A DNA stretch of 5,372 bases from Dehalococcoidia bacterium UBA3254 (GTDB taxonomy: Bacteria; Chloroflexota; Dehalococcoidia; Dehalococcoidales; UBA3254). The notes beneath the pieces are model-generated. The model was not told where the DNA came from. It searched no databases and saw only the letters and a list, made by a program, of their open reading frames with translations. Within the stretch, counting starts at the first letter, position 1. Each line of letters begins with the position of its first letter. This document shows positions 1 to 4,922 of this stretch, one piece after another. The stretch spans positions 1-5,372 of the forward strand of contig DEUU01000149.1 in the NCBI GenBank assembly GCA_002362735.1. Reading direction: 5' to 3'. The translations under genes and the position numbers were made by a program.

Positions 1-628
1 CCAGGGAGTGTTTATTACTTTTGCAGGTTCGCTCAGTACCACCAATAAAATCATCGGCCTGGCAGCGGATTTGATCAAAAAAGAAATGCCGCAAGTAGAT
101 ATCAGAGTAATCGATTCGAAAACTGCTGCTGGAGCTCAGGGGTTGATGGCGATTGCAGCCGCTAAAGCCGCCAATGCCGGGGCCGGTTTAGACCAGATCG
201 TTAAATTCGTGACCGAAGCCAGACCGAAAATCGGCGGGATTATGCTCCTGGATACTTTGCGGTATGTCTACCGTACGGGGCGTTATTCAAAAACCACGGC
301 GATGCTGGCATCATTATTGCAAATAAAACCGATCAGCAAAATTAAAGCCGATGGCAACTTCGATGTGGTAGATAAGGTCAGAAAGCGTTCGGACGGTTAT
401 CGAAGACTAATTGAATTGATTAAAGAAGAAGCGGGAACCACCTCTCTTCATTTTATGGTCTCGCATTCTGCTGCTCCGGAAATTGCGGAAGAATTTGTTC
501 AGATTCTGAAAGACCAATTTAATTGTTTGAGCATTGCTATCAGTGAATACAGCCCGGTCATGGGATATTCTTCCGGTCCCCGGTGTTTATTTGTAGGATA
601 TCACCCTGAACTCGGTTTACCGAATTAA
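1..628 (+). CDS. DegV/FakB-family fatty-acid-binding protein, 5'-truncated by window edge
   Basis: The reading frame is open from base 2, so the GTG at base 8 is an internal valine and not a start. DegV proteins are about 280 residues; the roughly 208 codons here lack the N-terminal part. Visible family blocks, counted from the base-8 codon, are a Ser-Leu-Ser-Thr-Thr stretch (residues 8-12) matching the usual SxLSGTY fatty-acid carboxylate loop, IDSKTA (35-40) followed by an alanine-rich helix, a TGR block with conserved Arg, then LLQIKPI, and KVRKRS. In Firmicutes the characterised members (FakB) hold a fatty acid while FakA phosphorylates it to acyl-phosphate; that role is inferred here. 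Odd point: the C-terminal G-x-H-x-G-P signature reads GYSSGP (563-580), so the usual His is Ser. The stop overlaps the next gene's ATG by one base, indicating translational coupling. The family call is firm; the ligand is unknown. Confidence 0.88.
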   Translation, partial: QGVFITFAGSLSTTNKIIGLAADLIKKEMPQVDIRVIDSKTAAGAQGLMAIAAAKAANAGAGLDQIVKFVTEARPKIGGIMLLDTLRYVYRTGRYSKTTAMLASLLQIKPISKIKADGNFDVVDKVRKRSDGYRRLIELIKEEAGTTSLHFMVSHSAAPEIAEEFVQILKDQFNCLSIAISEYSPVMGYSSGPRCLFVGYHPELGLPN

Positions 629-1353
629 TGAACATTGTTTTTGATGCAGTTTATGTTCTGGGAGCCTATCTTCTGGGCTCCTTACCCCAGTTGTTTGCCT
701 TAGCCAAACTCAGGCGTGTACGTCTGGACGGGGATTTTCATATGAGTCTCTGGCAAAGGGCCGGCCTTGCCCTGGCGATTGTGGGGATTCTTCTGGAGTT
801 TATCAAAGGGGCTTTATCTATATTTATCGGGCGGTGGTTGGGTTTTGATATAACCGTGATTGCCGTTGCCGGTGTGGCGGCAGTTTGCGGTCAGATGTGG
901 CCTGTGTTCCAGAAATTCGATGGAGAGAAGGGCAATACCATCGGCCTGGCTATGGCGGCAGCCCTATCTTTTCAAGCTATCATCTTTGGTATTATTCCGG
1001 TTGCTATTGGGGCTGCCGTCCGCACGGTGCCAAGAATATTTAGTAGATCATCCAAACGCGTCTCGATCTTTGGAGGCCCCAATAGTCTGGGTCTGCCGCT
1101 GGGTATGTTTTTTGGTTTTCTTGTGTTGCCTGTAGCCAGCTGGTGGCTGAATCATCCGCTAGCAGTTACCTGGGCGTTTATTGCCACATTTTTGCTGATT
1201 CTTATCCGACGATTGACAGCGGGAATTAGCAGCGATCTAAAAATATGTTCGGATTGGAAGCGGATATTCTGGGGTCGTTTGTTATTAGATCGTGGAATCA
1301 GCAAGTACCGCAGTACCGAAGGCCCGGTTAAGAAAGAAATACCAGAGTTTTAA
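628..1353 (+). CDS. Divergent PlsY-like (glycerol-3-phosphate acyltransferase family) membrane protein
   Basis: This is a 241-residue, strongly hydrophobic protein with about six likely membrane segments (near residues 5-27, 45-68, 73-92, 103-130, 150-172 and 175-195) and a basic cytosolic tail. It resembles PlsY, which transfers an acyl group from acyl-phosphate to glycerol-3-phosphate in the inner membrane. Matches are YLLGSLP (14-20), a KGAL block (60-63) after the second helix, and GQMWPVFQKFDGEKG (88-102), which aligns with the family's GHxxPxFxxFxGGKG motif. Important differences: the SGNxGxTN motif 1 is absent from the loop at 29-45, the GH histidine is Gln89, and the GGKG loop is GEKG. 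Catalytic activity is therefore doubtful, or the substrate differs. PlsY is normally about 200 residues, so this copy is longer. There is no clear Shine-Dalgarno site; the TAATG overlap suggests coupling to the DegV gene, which fits acyl-phosphate metabolism. Confidence 0.7.
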   Translation: MNIVFDAVYVLGAYLLGSLPQLFALAKLRRVRLDGDFHMSLWQRAGLALAIVGILLEFIKGALSIFIGRWLGFDITVIAVAGVAAVCGQMWPVFQKFDGEKGNTIGLAMAAALSFQAIIFGIIPVAIGAAVRTVPRIFSRSSKRVSIFGGPNSLGLPLGMFFGFLVLPVASWWLNHPLAVTWAFIATFLLILIRRLTAGISSDLKICSDWKRIFWGRLLLDRGISKYRSTEGPVKKEIPEF

Positions 1354-1366
1354 TTGCCCTCTCCGT

Positions 1367-1390
1367 AGCGCCATCCCAAAATTAGGCGCT
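1367..1390. terminator. Possible weak hairpin between convergent genes
   Basis: AGCGCC (1367-1372) and GGCGCT (1385-1390) form a perfect 6-bp inverted repeat around a 12-base loop. It sits between the + strand PlsY-like gene (ends 1353) and the - strand DUF2795 gene (ends 1382), overlapping the last codons of the latter. No U-tract follows on either strand, so a standard intrinsic terminator is not supported. It may only slow convergent transcription, or be chance. Confidence 0.2.
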
Positions 1391-1663
1391 TCCCGGAATA
1401 TTCAGGCCGCCGCTGATGTTTTTCTTGTAAGCGGAAATCAAAACTACGTTATCTATTTCCTTCATCAGGTCCAGTGAACTGGCATATTCCCGGTCGGCCA
1501 TGCGATTAAAGACTTCCATTACCCCGGTTGGTGCTCCGGCAGACTCAGCTCTCTTGATTAATCGCTGCTTGTTGGCTGGATATCTTATTCTTTTTATAAA
1601 TGACTGAGCGCTCACGGCAGAAGCCCGTAAATCACCGATTTCCATAGCATCACCACTGGTCAT
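1382..1663 (-). CDS. DUF2795-family small protein
   Basis: This 93-residue soluble protein is of unknown function. Residues about 18-70 match the DUF2795 pattern as I remember it: a hydrophobic helix, YPA (28-30), then K..LI..A, GAP (43-45), a V...F..M helix, DREY.S (57-62) and a final acidic helix. The family occurs in many bacteria as a small helical domain; no reaction is established, and none is inferred here. The ATG at 1663 is chosen because an AAAGGAGA site (1680-1673) lies 9 bases upstream. A three-codon frame (ATG 1671, stop 1660) sits between that site and the start and overlaps it as ATGA; it is too close to the ribosome site to be convincing. The gene lies 95 bases downstream of the O-methyltransferase on the same strand, with no strong terminator between them, so co-transcription is possible. 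The last about 20 residues lie beyond the domain. Confidence 0.8.
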   Translation of the reverse strand: MTSGDAMEIGDLRASAVSAQSFIKRIRYPANKQRLIKRAESAGAPTGVMEVFNRMADREYASSLDLMKEIDNVVLISAYKKNISGGLNIPGSA

Positions 1664-1758
1664 AGTTCCATTTCTCCTTTTTCTTTTTTCAAATTTTTAC
1701 AACGGCAACACATTCAAAAAGTCCCGCGGCAAAGAGAGACCAAGGGGAGTATTGCTGG

Positions 1759-2331
1759 TTAAAATAGTTTAATGCTGATTTCGACTCCATCAAACCCCAG
1801 ATCTTCCAATTCGCTCTTATATTTACCTGAATTCCTTATGTACTCCAAGTATTCTTTCATCTGGTTTGCAAACATTTTCACATTATCGGCAAAAACCACG
1901 CCATTCTTTTTCAATTTGTTTTCACAAAGTTTCAGATATTCAAAATACTCATTTTTAGCTGCATCGATGAAGACCATGTCGAACTCCTCATCGATTTTGC
2001 GGATTATTTCCAGCGCATCGCCGGTATAGACCATGATTTTTTCATCAAGGTTTGCCCGGTGAACATTTTCGCGTGCCATCTTTGCCGATAGATCATTAAT
2101 TTCTATGGTGTAGACGCGACCTTCTTTAGGGAGGTTTATAGCCATTAAAATAGCCGAATAACCGATCAATGTGCCGATTTCCAGTACTTTTATGACTTTA
2201 AACTTCTGGACGGTTTCCGCCAGGTATCTGCCTTTTACTGGCCCTATGATAGGCATAAATCTCACCTGGGATAAGGCTTCAATTTCTTTCAGAACATTCT
2301 GTGCTTTTAGTCCGACTTTATTCGTAATCAT
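1759..2331 (-). CDS. Class I SAM-dependent O-methyltransferase (caffeoyl-CoA/catechol OMT-like)
   Basis: This is a 190-residue soluble Rossmann-fold methyltransferase. The SAM-binding motif I is VLEIGTLIGYSA (49-60); Glu77 at the end of strand 2 (VYTIEIN) should bind the SAM ribose; GDA (104-106) and FIDAAK (121-126) follow. Asp123 with Asp149-Asn150 (ADNV) matches the divalent-metal triad of the cation-dependent catechol/caffeoyl-CoA O-methyltransferase family. It is slightly shorter than the usual 210-220 residues, with a short N-terminal helix. The physiological acceptor cannot be told; bacterial members act on varied hydroxylated aromatics. The ATG at 2331 has a GGGGGAG site (2345-2339) 7 bases upstream. 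It is divergent from the kor operon and shares a 245-base control region with it. By hand count it is about 39% GC, Lys/Ile/Glu-rich, against about 50% in sampled kor stretches, which hints at separate ancestry. Confidence 0.87.
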   Translation of the reverse strand: MITNKVGLKAQNVLKEIEALSQVRFMPIIGPVKGRYLAETVQKFKVIKVLEIGTLIGYSAILMAINLPKEGRVYTIEINDLSAKMARENVHRANLDEKIMVYTGDALEIIRKIDEEFDMVFIDAAKNEYFEYLKLCENKLKKNGVVFADNVKMFANQMKEYLEYIRNSGKYKSELEDLGFDGVEISIKLF

Positions 2332-2370
2332 AAACTCGCTCCCCCAATTCCCACTATTTTTATTTTAGCA

Positions 2371-2400
2371 ATTATCGGGCGCAGGTATCTTTACCCTCAA
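2371..2400 (-). promoter_or_regulatory. Candidate sigma70 promoter for the O-methyltransferase
   Basis: Read on the - strand, TTGAGG (2400-2395) and GATAAT (2376-2371) are separated by 18 bases. The predicted start near 2364 would leave a leader of about 33 bases containing the GGGGGAG ribosome site. The -10 match is good (5 of 6) and the -35 is moderate (4 of 6). The call rests on motif match and position only. Confidence 0.35.
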
Positions 2401-2432
2401 GCAATAGAACCTTTATGGATCAGGATAGGCCC

Positions 2433-2443
2433 TGGTGTCACCA
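2433..2443. promoter_or_regulatory. Perfect 11-bp palindrome TGGTG-T-CACCA, candidate operator
   Basis: TGGTG and CACCA flank a single central T in the middle of the 245-base region between the divergent O-methyltransferase and kor genes, about 42 bases upstream of the kor -35 hexamer and 32 bases beyond the - strand -35. A one-base loop cannot form a stable RNA hairpin over the full stem, so a DNA-binding dimer site is the more natural reading. It also sits inside a wider inverted repeat, GCCCTG (2429-2434) and CAGGGC (2465-2470), which shares two bases with it. No regulator gene is in the window. Confidence 0.3.
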
Positions 2444-2484
2444 AAAATTGATGAATAGAAATCTCAGGGCAATGGTTATGTTAT

Positions 2485-2513
2485 TTGTCACTCTTGAATG
2501 AATATGCTACAAT
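2485..2513 (+). promoter_or_regulatory. Sigma70-type promoter for the kor operon
   Basis: TTGTCA (-35, 2485-2490) and TACAAT (-10, 2508-2513) are separated by 17 bases, with TG at 2505-2506 giving an extended -10 (TGC before the hexamer). Both hexamers are one mismatch from consensus and the spacing is optimal. Transcription should begin near 2519-2521, leaving a leader of about 57 bases before korD. It is the best promoter match I saw and is correctly placed and oriented for korDABC. Confidence 0.68.
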
Positions 2514-2516
2514 TTT

Positions 2517-2531
2517 TCTAACTACGTTAGA
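2517..2531. promoter_or_regulatory. Perfect inverted repeat TCTAAC-TAC-GTTAGA at the predicted kor start site
   Basis: Six-base arms (2517-2522 and 2526-2531) flank a TAC centre. The repeat begins four bases after the -10 hexamer and covers the expected transcription start, the classic place for a repressor to block initiation. As RNA it could form only part of a small 5' hairpin with a 3-base loop. A dimeric repressor site is inferred; the family of the regulator cannot be told. Confidence 0.42.
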
Positions 2532-2568
2532 CACTCACAAGATACTCACACTCCAGGTAAGCAGGTAA
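2531..2568 (+). repeat. Two short direct-repeat pairs in the kor leader
   Basis: ACTCACA occurs at 2533-2539 and 2544-2550 (period 11, about one helical turn; the flanking 9-mers match at 8 of 9). CAGGTAA follows at 2554-2560 and 2562-2568 (period 8). The second CAGGTAA carries the only Shine-Dalgarno-like AGGT before korD, about 10 bases from its ATG. The repeats could be regulator contacts, a duplicated ribosome site, or simple slippage. Confidence 0.35.
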
Positions 2569-2576
2569 CGAAACTT

Positions 2577-2861
2577 ATGACCAAGTTATGGCGCAAACCA
2601 TTTGATTTAGAGTCAAAATCTTCTAAACCCGGCAAGGTAACTCTAGACAAGGAAAAATGCAAAGGCTGTAGTTATTGCACTGAATTCTGTCCCCGGGATG
2701 CTCTTGTAATGAGTCAGGAAATCAACTCGAAGGGATACACCGTAGCAGCTATCACCGATGAGAGCAAGTGCCTCGGTTGCGGCCTTTGTGAAGCAATCTG
2801 CCCCGAATTTGCTATTAAAGTCAAAGATTGCAGGGAACTTTCGCCGAACTCTGACGTTTAA
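2577..2861 (+). CDS. korD: 2-oxoacid:ferredoxin oxidoreductase delta subunit, 2[4Fe-4S] ferredoxin
   Basis: This 94-residue cytosolic protein has two complete 4Fe-4S motifs: C28-x2-C31-x2-C34-x3-C38-P and C65-x2-C68-x2-C71-x3-C75-P. That is the bacterial-type 2[4Fe-4S] fold. A further Cys85 lies outside the motifs. About 20 polar residues precede the ferredoxin core, and a loop of about 26 residues separates the two motifs. As first gene of the operon, 42 bases ahead of korA, it fits the separate delta subunit (KorD) that passes electrons from the thiamine core to soluble ferredoxin. The ATG at 2577 is the only reasonable start before the core, although its ribosome site is weak (AGGT, 10 bases away). 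Expression should come from the promoter at 2485-2513. Substrate assignment follows from the neighbours, not from this protein. Confidence 0.9.
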   Translation: MTKLWRKPFDLESKSSKPGKVTLDKEKCKGCSYCTEFCPRDALVMSQEINSKGYTVAAITDESKCLGCGLCEAICPEFAIKVKDCRELSPNSDV

Positions 2862-2903
2862 TTCGAATATGTCTCTGTGATCCAATATTGATAAGGAAAT
2901 CTC

Positions 2904-4055
2904 ATGGCTGAAAAAGGCGTACTTTGCGGTGAATATTTTATGAATGGCGATAGTGCCTGTGCTGAAGGGGCTATCAGTGCAGGTTGTCGCTTCTTTGCTG
3001 GATACCCTATCACTCCTGCGACTGAAATAGCTGAAAGAATGGCTGAACGGTTGCCCCAGGTCGGTGGCACTTATATCCAGATGGAAGATGAGATGGCATC
3101 TATGAATGCTATTCTGGGGGCATCCTGGGCAGGAGTTAAAGGGATGACCTCAACCTCTGGTCCGGGATTCAGTCTGATGATGGAAAATCTGGGACTTGGT
3201 GTGATGCTGGAAACTCCCTGCGTTCTGGTAAATATTCAGCGTGCCGGTCCTTCCACTGGCCTTCCTACGATGGTTGCCCAGTCAGATATGATGCAGGCCC
3301 GCTGGGGAGCGCATGGGAATTATGAGATTATTGCCTTAGTCCCGAGTTCGATTCAGGAAATCTTTGATTTAACGATTCGTGCTTTTAATCTCTCCGAAAA
3401 ATACCGTGTCCCGGTGCTTGTCATGGCGGATGAAGCCATCGGGCATATGAGTGAAAAGTTGGTGATTCCGGAAATGTCTTCCGGAGACATTATTAACCGT
3501 AAGAAACCCAAGGTTCCACCGGAAGAGTACTGGCCGTATGTTGATTATGATAACGACCTGATCCCGCCCATGGCGATCGCGGGTGAAGGGTATCATTTTC
3601 ATATTACCGGACTGACGCACGATGATCGGGGGTATCCGATTATGACCGTTGAGACTCAGGATAAGCTGATCCGGAGAATAGTGGATAAGATCCGTTTGAA
3701 TCGTCGGGATATTATTCAGTTGAAGGAATTTCAGATTGAAGATGCAGACATTATTGTTTGTTCATATGGTATCTCCGCCCGCATCTCCAGATTAGCCGTC
3801 GACCAGGCTCGTCAGGAAGGAATAAAAGCCGGTCTGATTCAGTTGCAGACTGTATGGCCTTTCGCCGAAGAACGAATCCGGGAGCTTTCGAAACAAGCCA
3901 GGGCTTTTATAGTTCCCGAGCTTAATATGGGTCAGATAGTATTGGAGGTAGAGAGATGTGCGGGATGCGTAAAAACAATCTCCGTTCCCCATCCGGGAGG
4001 CGCAGTTCACAAGCCGCAGGTTATCATAGACGCCATCAGGGAGGCAGCTAAATGA
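2904..4055 (+). CDS. korA: 2-oxoglutarate (2-oxoacid):ferredoxin oxidoreductase, alpha subunit
   Basis: This 383-residue subunit pairs with KorB to build the thiamine-diphosphate active site. Key blocks are the opening G-x-x-AC-x-EGA stretch (15-23) and GYPITP (33-38), typical of the family's pyrimidine-binding domain, then EDE (61-63), TSGPGFSLMMENLG (84-97) and QRAGPSTGLPT (112-122). Next comes the KorA-type segment TGLTHDDRGYP, and the C-terminal transketolase-like domain ends with NMGQIVLEVE and a VPHPGG block. Length is normal for an alpha subunit without a fused gamma domain. The ATG at 2904 has AAGGAA (2893-2898) 5 bases upstream; Met13 is a less likely start. The TGA overlaps korB's ATG (ATGA), implying coupled translation and matched stoichiometry. 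Overall motifs favour 2-oxoglutarate as substrate, but other 2-oxoacids are not excluded. A C-terminal CxxC (Cys352, Cys355) is unusual as far as I recall. Confidence 0.93.
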   Translation: MAEKGVLCGEYFMNGDSACAEGAISAGCRFFAGYPITPATEIAERMAERLPQVGGTYIQMEDEMASMNAILGASWAGVKGMTSTSGPGFSLMMENLGLGVMLETPCVLVNIQRAGPSTGLPTMVAQSDMMQARWGAHGNYEIIALVPSSIQEIFDLTIRAFNLSEKYRVPVLVMADEAIGHMSEKLVIPEMSSGDIINRKKPKVPPEEYWPYVDYDNDLIPPMAIAGEGYHFHITGLTHDDRGYPIMTVETQDKLIRRIVDKIRLNRRDIIQLKEFQIEDADIIVCSYGISARISRLAVDQARQEGIKAGLIQLQTVWPFAEERIRELSKQARAFIVPELNMGQIVLEVERCAGCVKTISVPHPGGAVHKPQVIIDAIREAAK

Positions 4056-4900
4056 CAACGATCTCACCGAGTGTTGAAGTAAATATCGATCGTTATTTGA
4101 GAACCGACCGTATGCCGCATATCTTCTGTTCCGGATGTGGAATAGGTCCGGTCATCGGAAGTTTTATCCGGGGATTTCTTAGGGCTAATATAAATCCGGA
4201 CTCTATCGCCTTCGTTTCGGGAATCGGTTGCAGCGGCAGGGCCGCCGGCTATGTTAAACTGGATTCTTTTCATACTACCCACGGACGGGCTTTGCCTTTC
4301 GCGACGGGTTTAAAGCTAGCCAACCCCAAACTAAACGTGGTAGTCTTTTCCGGTGATGGCGATCTGGCTACCATCGGCGGAAACCACTTGATACATTCAG
4401 CCCGGCGTAATATCGATATTGTTTGTATTTGCATTAATAACTTCAATTATGGTATGACCGGCGGTCAAATGGGATGTACTACTCCCTGGAATGCTCTGAG
4501 CACCACCTCTCCCTATGGTAATTTTGAAAGTCCCACCAATCTGCCTTATTTGATGGCAGCCGCCGGAGCCACCTACATTGCCCGCTGGACGACTCTCCAC
4601 CTCAGAGAACTCGATAAAGCCGTGGCCGAGGCGATGAGCCGGCATGGCTTCAGTTTTATCGAGGTGATTGCACCCTGTCCGACCGTTTACGGACGGATGA
4701 ATAAGAGACCCCGGGGACTGGATGAAATGCTTTACTATCAACAGAAGAGTGTTGTGCAAAACGGCGCTGATCCTAAAGATGCCGCTATCACGCTGGATAG
4801 TCCCATTATTCTGGGTAAGTTTGTTGACCTGAAATCACCTACTTATCATGAGAGCCGACAGCAGATTCTGGACAAGGCCAGGGAAAAGGGAAGACTTTAG
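4052..4900 (+). CDS. korB: 2-oxoglutarate (2-oxoacid):ferredoxin oxidoreductase, beta subunit
   Basis: This 282-residue subunit carries thiamine diphosphate and one 4Fe-4S cluster. CSGCG (26-30), GIGCS (57-61) and APCPT (207-211) supply Cys26, Cys29, Cys60 and Cys209, spaced like the four cluster ligands known in two-subunit archaeal relatives. The thiamine-diphosphate/Mg motif starts at GDGD (101-104) and ends at NN (129-130), followed by YGMTGGQ (133-139), a KorB hallmark. The enzyme oxidatively decarboxylates 2-oxoglutarate with CoA to give succinyl-CoA, CO2 and reduced ferredoxin, or runs in reverse in reductive carbon fixation; the direction cannot be told here. The ATG at 4052 has AGGGAGG (4038-4044) 7 bases upstream inside korA. 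All catalytic and cluster residues look intact, so the complex is probably functional. Confidence 0.94.
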   Translation: MTTISPSVEVNIDRYLRTDRMPHIFCSGCGIGPVIGSFIRGFLRANINPDSIAFVSGIGCSGRAAGYVKLDSFHTTHGRALPFATGLKLANPKLNVVVFSGDGDLATIGGNHLIHSARRNIDIVCICINNFNYGMTGGQMGCTTPWNALSTTSPYGNFESPTNLPYLMAAAGATYIARWTTLHLRELDKAVAEAMSRHGFSFIEVIAPCPTVYGRMNKRPRGLDEMLYYQQKSVVQNGADPKDAAITLDSPIILGKFVDLKSPTYHESRQQILDKAREKGRL

Positions 4901-4922
4901 AGGAAAATCCGGAGGATAAGAT

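Noticed and set aside
8..10. GTG as a possible start of the DegV gene
   Set aside because: The frame is open back to base 2 and the protein begins in the middle of a conserved DegV block, so the gene is cut by the window edge.
1442..1451. The 10-mer AACTACGTTA, identical to the core of the kor start-site palindrome (2520-2529)
   Set aside because: It lies inside the DUF2795 coding region, its flanks do not extend the palindrome, and a single 10-mer match is weak evidence.
1660..1671. Three-codon frame overlapping the DUF2795 start (ATGA)
   Set aside because: Its ATG is only about 2 bases from the Shine-Dalgarno site, while the 1663 start has proper spacing, so an upstream leader frame is unlikely.
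1664..1758. Terminator or separate promoter between the O-methyltransferase and DUF2795 genes
   Set aside because: CCGCGG followed shortly by a T-run has no loop and no usable stem, and no -35/-10 pair with sensible spacing was seen on the - strand.
2415..2501. A 28-codon + strand frame upstream of korD
   Set aside because: It has no ribosome site, lies ahead of the best promoter and runs into its spacer, and its residues show no recognisable pattern.
4397..4759. Long - strand open frame inside korB (also others inside korA and plsY)
   Set aside because: These are antisense or shifted shadows of well-recognised genes and show no family motif or ribosome site of their own.
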